Below, one piece after another: positions 16,714 through 24,897 of a DNA stretch of 64,000 nt (its first letter is position 1; the number at the start of each line of letters is the position of its first letter). The stretch is from Streptomyces sp. NBC_01214. GTDB lineage: Bacteria > Actinomycetota > Actinomycetes > Streptomycetales > Streptomycetaceae. The notes beneath the pieces were generated by a model. It did no database searches, had not been told where the DNA came from, and saw nothing but the letters and a program-made list of their open reading frames with translations. The DNA is taken from NCBI RefSeq assembly GCF_026340975.1, contig NZ_JAPEOS010000002.1, positions 2,167,001-2,231,000 of the forward strand. The letters are read 5' to 3'. Both the position numbers and the translations under genes were made by a program.

Positions 16714-19700
16714 TCAGGGAAGGAGCGGGAAGAGGACGAGTGTCAGCGGCGCCGTCACGGAGGAAGCGGCGTAGCAACTCGTCCCCGCGAAGGACGCGGT
16801 GTAGCTCGTCGCCGTGATCACCGTGCTGGGAACCGTCAGCATCGGCGGGGCCAGTGTCGCCACCCCGCTGGCGTTGGTGAGCGCGGTCCCGAGGACGATG
16901 GGTCCGAGCGTCGTGTTCGCCTTGAAGGTGACCAGTTGTCCCGGGAGCGGAGCGGCGCTGGAGGTGACCTTGAGCGTGGCGCTCATCGACGGGATGACGA
17001 ACGTGCCGTTCGTCCGCAGGCGGATCTGTGCCGGGGTCGCCGTCAGCGTCGTGGGAGCCGGGTTCACGGTCAGGTTGGCCGCCATTGCGGAGGGACTGTG
17101 GCAGGTGCCGCCGTTGTAGACGGCGGTCACCGTGCCGCTGGCGCCCGCGGTGGTGGTGACGCAGGCCGTGCCGCTGGCGTTGAGCGCCACGGTCTGGAGG
17201 AAGCCGCCGGGGCCGGTGAAGGTGACCGTCCCGGTGGGCGTGCCGCTGCCCGGCGCGACGGTCGTGACCGTGGCGCAGAACGTCACCGGGCGGCCGCAGA
17301 TCACGGGGTTGGGGGTGATGGTGAGCGCGGTCGTGGTCTGGGCGTTGTTCACGGTCACGCCCGTCGTGCCGTTCGACGGCTTGAAGCATCCGTCGCCGTT
17401 GTAGGCGGCCGTGACCGTGCCGCTGGACAGGCTGCTGGTGGTGACGCAGGCCGTACCGCCTGCGTTCAGGGGTACGGTCGTGTTCAGTCCGCCGGGGCCG
17501 GTGAAGGTGACGGTTCCGGTGGGGGTGCCGCTGCCGGGTGCGACTGCGGTGACGGTGGCGCAGACCGTCACGGACTGGCCGCACACCGAGGGGTTGGGGG
17601 TCACCGATGCGGTGGTGGTGCTGGCGGCCTGGTTGACGGTCACCGGCGCGGTGCCGGTCGATGAGGAGAAGCACCCGTTGCCGTTGTAGACGGCCGTGAC
17701 CGTGCCGTTGGTGAGGCTGCTGGTGGTCAGGCAGGCCGTACCGCCTGCGTCCAGGGTCACCGTCGTGTTCAGCCCGGCCCCGGTGAAGGTGACGGTTCCG
17801 GTGGGGGTGCCGCTGCCGGGTGCGACTGCGGTGACGGTGGCGCAGACCGTCACGGACTGGCCGCATACCGAGGGGTTGGGGGTCACCGACACGGTCGTGG
17901 TGCTGGCCGCCGGGTTGACCGTCACCGGCGCGGTGCCGGTCGACGAGGAGAAGCATCCGTCACCGTTGTAGACGGCCGTGACCGTGCCGCTGGTGAGGCT
18001 GTTGGTGGTGACGCAGGCCGTGCCGCCTGCGTCCAGGGGTACGGTCGTGTTCAGTCCGCCGGGGCCGGTGAAGGTGACCGTTCCGGTGGGGGTGCCGCTG
18101 GCTCCCGTGACCGTGGCGCACACGGTCACCGACTGGCCGCACACCGACGGGTTGGGGTCGACCGATACGGTGGTGGTGCTGGCGGCCTGGTTGACCGTCA
18201 CGTCGAAGAGATTTTCGGAGCCGGCGAAGCAGGAGTCGCCGTTGTAGGTGGCCGAGTAGGTGCCGGTGGTGAGGCTGCTGGTGGTCAGGCAGGCCGTGCC
18301 TTCGGCGTCCAGCACCAGTGTCACGTTCAGTCCGCCGGGGCCGGTGAAGGTGACGGTTCCGGTGGGGGTGCCGCTGCCGGGTGCGACTGCGGTGACGGTG
18401 GCGCACACCGTCACGGTCTCGCCGCATACCGAGGGGTTGGGGGTCACCGTTACCGATACCGCGCTGGTGGCCTGGTTGACGGTCACCGGCGCGGTGCCGG
18501 TCGATGCGGAGAAGCATCCGTCACCGTTGTAGACGGCCGTGACCGTGCCGCTGGTGAGGCTGCTGGTGGTCAGGCAGGCCGTCCCGCCGGCGTCGAGGGG
18601 CACCGTCTCGTTCAGTCCGCCGGGGCCGGTGAAGGTGACGGTTCCGGTGGGGGTGCCGCTGCCGGGTGCGACTGCGGTGACGGTGGCGCACACGGTCACG
18701 GTCTCGCCGCACACCGAGGGGTTGGGTTCCACGGTCACCGATACCGCGCTGGCGGCCTGGTTGACGGTCACCGGTGCGGTGCCGGTCGATGAGGAGAAGC
18801 ATCCGTTGCCGTTGTAGACGGCCGTGACCGTGCCGGTCTCCAGCACGGTCGTGGTCAGGCAGGCCGTGCCACCGGCGTCCAGGGGTACGGTCGTGTTCAG
18901 CCCGGCCCCGGTGAAGGTCACCGTTCCGGTGGGCGTGCCGCTGCCCGGCGCGACTGCGGTGACCGTGGCGCACACCGTTACGGTCTCGCCGCACACCGAC
19001 GGGTTGGGTTCCACCGTCACCGACACCGCGCTCGACGCCGGGTTGACCGTCACGTCGAAGGTGCCGGTCGATGCGGAGAAGCATTCGTCACCGTTGTAGA
19101 CGGCCGTGACCGTGCCGGTCTCCAGTGCGGTCGTGGTCAGGCAGGCGGTGCCGCCTGCGTCCAGGGGTACGGTCGTGTTCAGTCCGCCGGGGCCGGTGAA
19201 GGTGAAGGTTCCGGTGGGGGTGCCGCTGCCGGGTGCGACTGCGGTGACGGTGGCGCACACCGTCACGGTCTCGCCGCATACCGACGGGTTGGGGTCGACC
19301 GATACGGTGGTGGTGCTGGCGGCCTGGTTGACCGTCACGTCGAAGAGGTTTTCGGAGCCGGCGAAGCAGGAGTCACCGTTGTAGGTGGCCGAGTAGGTGC
19401 CGGTGGTGAGGCTGCTGGTGATCAGGCAGGCCGTGCCTTCGGCGTCCAGCGCCAGTGTCACGTTCAGTCCGCCGGGGCCGGTGAAGGTGACGGTTCCGGT
19501 GGGGGTGCCGCTGCCGGGTGCGACTGCGGTGACGGTGGCGCACACCGTTACGGTCTCGCCGCACACCGAGGGGTTGGGTTCCACCGTCACCGACACCGTG
19601 CTCGACGCCGGGTTGACCGTCACGTCGAAGGTGCCGGTCGACGGCAGGAAGCAGCTGTTACCCGCGTAGGAGACCGTGACCGTGCCGGTCTCCAGCGCGG

Positions 19701-22191
19701 TCGTGGTGACGCACGCCGTGCCGCCCGCGTCCAGCCCCACGACCTGAGTGCTGCCGTCGGGCAGCAGGAAGGTGACGGTTCCGGTGGGGGTGCCGCTGCC
19801 GGGTGCGACTGCGGTGACGGTGGCGCACACCGTCACGGTCTCGCCGCACACCGACGGGTTGGGTTCCACCGCCACCGACACCGTGCTCGACGCCGGGGTG
19901 ACCGTCACGTCCAGTGAACCCGTCGACGGCAGGAAGCAGGCGTCACCCGTGTAGGAGACGGTGACCGTGCCGGTCTCCAGTGTGGTCGTGGTGACGCAGG
20001 CGGTGCCGCCTGCGTTCAGGGGTACGGTCGTGTTCAGTCCGCCGGGGCCGGTGAAGGTGACGGTTCCGGTGGGGGTGCCGCTGCTGGGTGCGACTGCGGT
20101 GACGGTGGCGCACACGGTCACGAACTGGCCGCACACCGACGGGTTGGGTTCCACCGTCACCGACACCGCGCTCGACGCCGGGTTGACCGCCACGTCCACG
20201 GTGCCGGTCGATGCGGAGAAGCATTCGTCGCCGTTGTAGGTGGCCGTGACCGTGCCGGTTTCCAGTGCGGTCGTGGTCAGGCAGGCGGTGCCGCCTGCGT
20301 CGAGGGGCACGGTCTCGTTCAGTCCGCCGGGGCCGGTGAAGGTGACGGTTCCGGTGGGGGTGCCGCTGCTGGGTGCGACTGCGGTGACGGTGGCGCACAC
20401 CGTCACGGTCTCGCCGCATACCGAGGGGTTGGGTTCCACGGTCACCGATACCGTGCTGGTGGCCTGGTTGACGGTCACCGGTGCGGTGCCGGTCGATGCG
20501 GAGAAGCATCCGTCGCCGTTGTAGACGGCCGTGACCGTGCCGGTCTCCAGCACGGTCGTGGTCAGGCAGGCGGTGCCGCCTGCGTCGAGGGGCACGGTCT
20601 CGTTCAGTCCGCCGGGGCCGGTGAAGGTGACGGTTCCGGTGGGGGTGCCGCTGCCGGGTGCGACTGCGGTGACGGTGGCGCACACCGTCACGGACTGGCC
20701 GCACACCGACGGGTCGGGGTCCACCGTCACCGACACCGTGCTCGACGCCGGGTTGACCGTCGCCTCGAAGGTGCCGGTCGATGCGGAGAAGCATCCGTCG
20801 CCGCTGTAGACGGCCGTGACCGTACCGCTGGTGAGGCTGCTGGTGGTGACGCAGGCGGTGCCGCCTGCGTCGAGGGGCACGGTCTCGTTCAGTCCGCCGG
20901 GGCCGGTGAAGGTGACGGTTCCGGTGGGGGTGCCGCTGCTGGGTGCGACTGCGGTGACGGTGGCGCACACGGTCACGGTCTCGCCGCATACCGACGGGTT
21001 GGGTTCCACCGTCACCGACACCGTGCTCGACGCCGGGTTGACGGTCACCGGTGCGGTGCCGGTCGATGCGGAGAAGCATTCGTCGCCGTTGTAGGTGGCC
21101 GTGACCGTGCCGGTCTCCAGTACGGTCGTGGTCAGACAGGCCGTGCCGACGGCGTCCAGGGGTACGGTCTCGTTCAGTCCGCCGGGTCCGGTGAAGGTGA
21201 CGGTTCCGGTGGGGGTGCCGCTGCCGGGTGCGACCGCGGTGACGGTGGCGCACACGGTCACGGTCTCGCCGCATACCGACGGGTTGGGTTCCACCGTCAC
21301 CGATACCGTGCTCGACGCCTGATTGACCGTCACGTCGAAGGTGCCGGTCCCGCTCGCGTAGCACTCGTCGCCACCGTAGGAGGCGGTGACCGTGCCGGTC
21401 TCCAGCACGGTCGTGGTGACGCAGGCCGTGCCACCCGCGTCCAGCGCCACCGTCTCGTTGAGCCCGCCGGGGCCGGTGAAGGTCACCGAGCCCGACGGAT
21501 TGCCGACGCCCGAGGAGACCGGTGCCACAGTGGCACAGAGCGTCACCGTCTCACCGCACACCGACGGGTCGGGGTTCGCCGAGACGGTGACCGAGACGGG
21601 CGCGGGGTTGACGACGTGGACGGTCAGCGGGGAGTTCGACCCGTTGAAGTCCGCGTCGCCGGTGTAGAAGGCGGCTGCCTGGTGGAAGCCGACGTCCAGG
21701 CCACTGAAACTGACCTGCGCCTGCCCGTTCACGTCCACGGGGGCGGTCAGCACCGGACCGTCGTCGCTGACGATGAAGGACACCAGCCCGGTGGGGGTTC
21801 CCGCACCCGGCGGAACGGGGGTCACTTGGGCGGTGGCGGTCACCGTCTCGCCGCAGACCGAGGGTTCGGGGTCGAAGACCAGCGTGGTGGTGGTGTTCGC
21901 GAGGGTGACCTCCTGGGTGTCCGCACCCGTGGACGGGTCGTACTCTGCGTCGCCGGAGTAGTTGGCCTCCATCCCGTGGAGACCGACCTCCAGACCGCTG
22001 GTCGTGTACTGGGCCTGGCCGCTCATGTCGAGCGGCACCGTCACGACGGGCACGCTGTCGACGATGAATTCGACGCTGCCGGTCGGGGTGGGGCCGGCGA
22101 CTTCCGGCTGGACGGTGGCGGTGAAGGTGACCGACTGGCCGAAGACGGAAGGATCCGGTGCCGAGGTCACGGTGGTGGTCGAACTGGCCAT
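16714..22191 (-). CDS. Giant Cys-rich protein of about 19 Ig-like repeats
   Basis: Encodes 1,825 residues. The start at 22191 follows AAGGGAG at good spacing; the frame upstream of it has no coding character. The whole protein is a string of about 19 repeats of about 95 residues resembling bacterial Ig-like domains of group 3 (Big_3_5): VTVCATVTAV, GTPTGTVTFTGPGG, LDAGGTACVTTS, GTVTAVYNGDGCF. Repeats 3-18 each carry four Cys (SVCG, TVCA, TACV, GCF); repeat 1 has none and repeats 2 and 19 have one each, about 66 in total. No signal peptide, membrane segment, LPXTG motif or enzymatic domain is visible. Such proteins occur as adhesins, but also as phage tail/head decorations; the lack of an export signal favours the latter or an unknown route. 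Repeats are nearly identical at DNA level. Confidence 0.88.
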   Translation of the reverse strand: MASSTTTVTSAPDPSVFGQSVTFTATVQPEVAGPTPTGSVEFIVDSVPVVTVPLDMSGQAQYTTSGLEVGLHGMEANYSGDAEYDPSTGADTQEVTLANTTTTLVFDPEPSVCGETVTATAQVTPVPPGAGTPTGLVSFIVSDDGPVLTAPVDVNGQAQVSFSGLDVGFHQAAAFYTGDADFNGSNSPLTVHVVNPAPVSVTVSANPDPSVCGETVTLCATVAPVSSGVGNPSGSVTFTGPGGLNETVALDAGGTACVTTTVLETGTVTASYGGDECYASGTGTFDVTVNQASSTVSVTVEPNPSVCGETVTVCATVTAVAPGSGTPTGTVTFTGPGGLNETVPLDAVGTACLTTTVLETGTVTATYNGDECFSASTGTAPVTVNPASSTVSVTVEPNPSVCGETVTVCATVTAVAPSSGTPTGTVTFTGPGGLNETVPLDAGGTACVTTSSLTSGTVTAVYSGDGCFSASTGTFEATVNPASSTVSVTVDPDPSVCGQSVTVCATVTAVAPGSGTPTGTVTFTGPGGLNETVPLDAGGTACLTTTVLETGTVTAVYNGDGCFSASTGTAPVTVNQATSTVSVTVEPNPSVCGETVTVCATVTAVAPSSGTPTGTVTFTGPGGLNETVPLDAGGTACLTTTALETGTVTATYNGDECFSASTGTVDVAVNPASSAVSVTVEPNPSVCGQFVTVCATVTAVAPSSGTPTGTVTFTGPGGLNTTVPLNAGGTACVTTTTLETGTVTVSYTGDACFLPSTGSLDVTVTPASSTVSVAVEPNPSVCGETVTVCATVTAVAPGSGTPTGTVTFLLPDGSTQVVGLDAGGTACVTTTALETGTVTVSYAGNSCFLPSTGTFDVTVNPASSTVSVTVEPNPSVCGETVTVCATVTAVAPGSGTPTGTVTFTGPGGLNVTLALDAEGTACLITSSLTTGTYSATYNGDSCFAGSENLFDVTVNQAASTTTVSVDPNPSVCGETVTVCATVTAVAPGSGTPTGTFTFTGPGGLNTTVPLDAGGTACLTTTALETGTVTAVYNGDECFSASTGTFDVTVNPASSAVSVTVEPNPSVCGETVTVCATVTAVAPGSGTPTGTVTFTGAGLNTTVPLDAGGTACLTTTVLETGTVTAVYNGNGCFSSSTGTAPVTVNQAASAVSVTVEPNPSVCGETVTVCATVTAVAPGSGTPTGTVTFTGPGGLNETVPLDAGGTACLTTSSLTSGTVTAVYNGDGCFSASTGTAPVTVNQATSAVSVTVTPNPSVCGETVTVCATVTAVAPGSGTPTGTVTFTGPGGLNVTLVLDAEGTACLTTSSLTTGTYSATYNGDSCFAGSENLFDVTVNQAASTTTVSVDPNPSVCGQSVTVCATVTGASGTPTGTVTFTGPGGLNTTVPLDAGGTACVTTNSLTSGTVTAVYNGDGCFSSSTGTAPVTVNPAASTTTVSVTPNPSVCGQSVTVCATVTAVAPGSGTPTGTVTFTGAGLNTTVTLDAGGTACLTTSSLTNGTVTAVYNGNGCFSSSTGTAPVTVNQAASTTTASVTPNPSVCGQSVTVCATVTAVAPGSGTPTGTVTFTGPGGLNTTVPLNAGGTACVTTSSLSSGTVTAAYNGDGCFKPSNGTTGVTVNNAQTTTALTITPNPVICGRPVTFCATVTTVAPGSGTPTGTVTFTGPGGFLQTVALNASGTACVTTTAGASGTVTAVYNGGTCHSPSAMAANLTVNPAPTTLTATPAQIRLRTNGTFVIPSMSATLKVTSSAAPLPGQLVTFKANTTLGPIVLGTALTNASGVATLAPPMLTVPSTVITATSYTASFAGTSCYAASSVTAPLTLVLFPLLP
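17050..21600 (-). repeat. Tandem array of ~285-bp DNA repeats
   Basis: The coding repeats recur every 279-285 bp with high nucleotide identity; for example GTGACGGTTCCGGTGGGGGT recurs in most units. A higher-order pattern is visible: the unit around 18190-18470 (encoding SCFAGSENLFDVTVNQ) is almost identical to the one around 19330-19610, about 1,138 bp or four units away, so blocks of several units were copied together. Unequal recombination should change copy number without breaking the frame. Confidence 0.9.
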
Positions 22192-22652
22192 GGTGTGGCT
22201 CCCTTTCGGATGACCCGCGGAAGCAGATGATTCTCTTCGCCCGTATGGCGCTTGGCGGAGCACGGAACGCACGAGAAAACACTGGTGGGACGTTCCGTTA
22301 AGAGCCCTTGTCCACGCGGAGTCGGGGCACATCACCTGCTGATATCAGCAGTAGGCCTTCCGGCTGAGGACTTGGGCTAGATGGGTGAACAAAACACCAC
22401 TCGTTCGGCTCAGCGCACTCAGGCGCACGAGAGGCGATAAACCCGGATTATGCGGCGCCTTGATGCATTCTCGCGAGAGGAAAGGTTTCCCTTTCCGTCG
22501 TTTTCCGGGTGCATGGCTGGGCGGTGCCGGGGCGTACTCGCGCTCCCAGGACAGTCTGGCGGACTCACGGGCGGAAGAGAAAGGATTCCGCGCTGAGCGA
22601 ACCGTGGTATTCCTCCGCGGTATTCGCAATTCCAGGGGTGCCACGGCATGCC
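22192..22652. promoter_or_regulatory. Upstream region of the Ig-repeat gene, with palindromes
   Basis: No gene is supported here. The stretch is less GC-rich than its surroundings. It contains a perfect 16-bp palindrome, CTGCTGATATCAGCAG (22336-22351), about 150 bp before the repeat-gene start, a 10-bp palindrome TCTCGCGAGA (22469-22478), and an adjoining GGAAAGG/CCTTTCC inverted pair. These are candidate regulator sites for the repeat gene. Confidence 0.5.
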
Positions 22653-22696
22653 GCAGCCCCTCGGTGCACCGGCTGTCCGGTACGCCGAGGGGCTGC
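22653..22696 (-). terminator. Terminator after the CNC peptide gene
   Basis: Perfect 12-bp arms GCAGCCCCTCGG (22653-22664) and CCGAGGGGCTGC (22685-22696) enclose a second small stem ACCGG/CCGGT (22668-22681). It lies about 180 bases past the stop of the 51-residue peptide and separates that unit from the repeat gene, which therefore needs its own promoter. Confidence 0.75.
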
Positions 22697-22873
22697 TGGT
22701 GGGGGCGTTACCCTTCCGGCGGTCCGCCGGGGTGGGGCGGGGTGCCCACCGGGGCCCGCGCCGTGTCACCGGCGCGGTGGTGCGGTGCGGCGTACGGCTC
22801 GTTGTGTGTCCGTGGCGTCCCGGAGGACGTGCCGTCCACGGGAGCCCGCCGCTTCCCTGTGCAGGCAGCGGTC

Positions 22874-23029
22874 CTACTGGCGGACCGCCGTGATGGAACC
22901 GTGCCCGCCCGCCCTCCTGTTGGCGGCGTCGGCCTCCTGTCGCGTGGGGTACTGGCGCGTGACCCCGTTGGGGAGGACTAGTCGGTAGACGAACGTGGAC
23001 CGGCTGGCGCGTCCGCAGTTGCATGCCAT
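22874..23029 (-). CDS. 51-residue CNC-starting peptide (DUF7196-like)
   Basis: Begins MACNCGRASRSTFVYRLVLP and ends with a small alpha/beta segment (QEADAANRRAGGHGSITAV). The start is fixed by an excellent ribosome binding site, AAGGAGGAAG at about 23034-23043. Small proteins beginning MACNCG, followed by one short beta-strand/helix unit, are, from memory, common among actinobacteriophage structural-region genes and prophages. The Cys-Asn-Cys start may bind metal or form disulfides. It lies between a DUF1360-like membrane protein upstream and the Cys-rich Ig-repeat gene downstream on the same strand. Confidence 0.8.
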   Translation of the reverse strand: MACNCGRASRSTFVYRLVLPNGVTRQYPTRQEADAANRRAGGHGSITAVRQ

Positions 23030-23155
23030 GGTCTTCCTCCTTCTGTTCGGCCGCTCCGGCGGCCGGTCAAGGGGAGGGCCGGGGAGTTCCGGGGTAGGGC
23101 CGGGCCCCGGCCCGTTCCCTTTACCCTTTATCCCCGGGCACCGCACGCCGACACG

Positions 23156-23189
23156 CGCCGCCGTATAGTCATATTTATACGTGGCGGCG
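23156..23189 (-). terminator. Hairpin between the membrane protein and the CNC peptide
   Basis: CGCCGCCGTATA (23156-23167) pairs with TATACGTGGCGGCG (23176-23189) with one bulged base. It lies in the 187-bp gap between the two genes and could terminate or attenuate transcription from the upstream gene. An AT-rich loop of this kind is rare here. Confidence 0.55.
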
Positions 23190-23216
23190 ATGATCTGGAA
23201 TATTCCAACGTGGCCG

Positions 23217-23513
23217 TCAATCAAGCCAGTTGGCGGCGAGGCCGGTGAGGTAGGAAAGGGTGAGCGCCGTGGCGCCCGCCTGGAACCACGTTTCCCCACC
23301 GGCCCAGTGGGCGAGCACGGTGACGGTGCCCGCGACCCAGATGCTGACGCACCATCCGCAGGTGACCAGATACGCCGGGTGGGAGTCTTCGCCGAAACGG
23401 TCGGCGATCCGGGAGCGGAACCCCGCGGCGAGGGCGTCCTTGGTGATGAATCGGGTGACGCGACAGACTGTGCCGAGCGACAGGAGGAAGATCAGCGCAC
23501 TCATGGAATTCAT
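23217..23513 (-). CDS. Small three-helix membrane protein, DUF1360-like
   Basis: Encodes 98 residues from ATG 23513 (an internal ATG at 23504 is possible); GGGGAG lies upstream. Three hydrophobic segments at about residues 5-21, 47-69 and 75-96. The middle helix contains TCGWCVSIWVAG, the Cys-x-x-Cys-x-x-x-Trp pattern I associate with DUF1360, a family seen in bacterial genomes and in phages where holin-like roles have been suggested. First gene of the apparent three-gene minus-strand group that ends with the Ig-repeat protein. Confidence 0.75.
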   Translation of the reverse strand: MNSMSALIFLLSLGTVCRVTRFITKDALAAGFRSRIADRFGEDSHPAYLVTCGWCVSIWVAGTVTVLAHWAGGETWFQAGATALTLSYLTGLAANWLD

Positions 23514-23971
23514 CGTAGGGTTTCCGCTCCCCTCCCCTCTCGCGTTTTCTCGAATCCGACGGGAGGCCGGATCGGCCGGGAATGCGGGGAAGCGCTTGAG
23601 CGCCGTGCGGAAGATCTCGAGTCGGGTGAGACGGTTGTGTCGCCATGTGGCCTTTGGTGAGGGTTTCCTGCGCTTGGCCGGATCGTTAATTCATGACGTC
23701 TGCGGCATTTCGGGAGGCCGAAACGCTCGGGGTGATCGCCCGCGTACTTCGAGTTCGTGAACTGGCTCTCGCTGTACGGGTCGTCGTTCCCTCACAGCGG
23801 ATCGCCGCCGGGAACGTACTCGAAGGCGGCGCGAGCGGACACGGGGCGACGGACCCCACCGCGCGAGACCTGCCTTCCCCGGGGCTGCTTCACCCGGTGG
23901 ACATCCGGTGTCCAGGTGCCGGTACGGGAATGGCAGTGGGGTTTGTCGGTCGGGCGTGCTTTGCTGGAGGC
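23514..23971. other. Divergent intergenic region
   Basis: 458 bp between the start of the DUF1360-like gene and the start of the inositol monophosphatase-like gene. No gene is supported; both promoters must lie here. GC content drops near 23520-23700. I see no tRNA or direct repeat that would mark an attachment site. Confidence 0.55.
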
Positions 23972-24796
23972 ATGATCGATGAGTTCCTGGCCCATGGCCT
24001 GTCCGATGTGGAAGAGGCCGTCCGCAAGGCGGCGGCGATCGAGATCATGCCGAGATTCAGGCAGCTCGCCGAGCACGAGGTCGACGAGAAGAACGGCCCC
24101 CACGACCTGGTGACCGTGGCCGACCGCAAGGCCGAGGAGTACCTCACCACCGCCCTGACGCGGCTGCTGCCCGGCTCCGCCGTGGTCGGCGAGGAGGCCG
24201 TGCACGCCGACCCGGGGGTGTACGCGGCGCTGCGCGCGGACGCCCCGGTGTGGATCGTCGACCCCGTCGACGGCACCCGCCAGTTCGTGAACGGCGACCC
24301 CGCCTTCTGCACCCTGGTCGCGCTGGCCCTGCGCGGGGAGATCCTCGCCTCCTGGACCTTCGCCCCGGCACTGGACGAGCTGGCGACCGCCGTGCGCGGG
24401 CAGGGCGCGTACGTCAACGGCGAGCGGATCCATAGCGGTTCGCCGGAGCCGGGCGCCGCGCTGCGGGTCGCCATCGCCCACCCCCTCTACACGAGTGACG
24501 AGAACAAGCGGACGCTGGCCCGGCTGGACGTGCCCGGGGTCGCGGCCCGCCCGTGCGGCTCTGCGGGCCTGGAATACCTGAAGGTGGCCCGCGGCGAGAT
24601 GGACGGCCTGGCCTTCACCTGGCCCTCGGCCTGGGACCACGCGGCCGGGCTGCTCCTGGTCGCCGAGGCCGGCGGAACGCAGAGCACGGTCGACGGGGTC
24701 CCCTTCCGGGTGGACCGGGACAACGCGCTGCCGTTCGCGGTCGGGCGCGACGAGGCCACCACCGTACGCATCCGGGAACTGCTCCGGGGCGTCTGA
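23972..24796 (+). CDS. Inositol monophosphatase-family phosphatase
   Basis: Encodes 274 residues; GGAGG lies just before the ATG at 23972. Metal-binding motifs of the lithium-sensitive phosphatase family are complete: VVGEEAVH, WIVDPVDGTRQFVNG and WPSAWDHAAGLLLVAEAGG. It probably hydrolyses inositol-1-phosphate, histidinol phosphate or another sugar phosphate; the family signature does not separate these. The start was placed at 23972 because the upstream extension has no coding character. The next gene begins about 100 bp downstream, so co-transcription is possible. Confidence 0.88.
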   Translation: MIDEFLAHGLSDVEEAVRKAAAIEIMPRFRQLAEHEVDEKNGPHDLVTVADRKAEEYLTTALTRLLPGSAVVGEEAVHADPGVYAALRADAPVWIVDPVDGTRQFVNGDPAFCTLVALALRGEILASWTFAPALDELATAVRGQGAYVNGERIHSGSPEPGAALRVAIAHPLYTSDENKRTLARLDVPGVAARPCGSAGLEYLKVARGEMDGLAFTWPSAWDHAAGLLLVAEAGGTQSTVDGVPFRVDRDNALPFAVGRDEATTVRIRELLRGV

Positions 24797-24897
24797 CCGG
24801 GTCCGGTGCGGTCCCGGCGGGTCCGGTCAGGTCCGGACGGTCCGGGCGGCGGAATATCCTGGAGGCGCAGGCGCCACCGGAGACGAAGGAGTCGCAA

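Noticed and set aside
16714..22191. Regular ~285-bp repeats as a CRISPR-like or satellite array
   Set aside because: The unit is far too long for CRISPR, there are no unique spacers, and one continuous reading frame with clear Ig-like domains explains the period.
22385..22981. 198-residue plus-strand open frame
   Set aside because: It runs through the palindromes, the terminator and the CNC gene, has no ribosome binding site, and its translation has no structured character.
22192..23971. Prophage attachment site near the CNC/DUF1360 genes
   Set aside because: No tRNA, integrase or flanking direct repeat could be found by eye; the phage link rests only on gene types.
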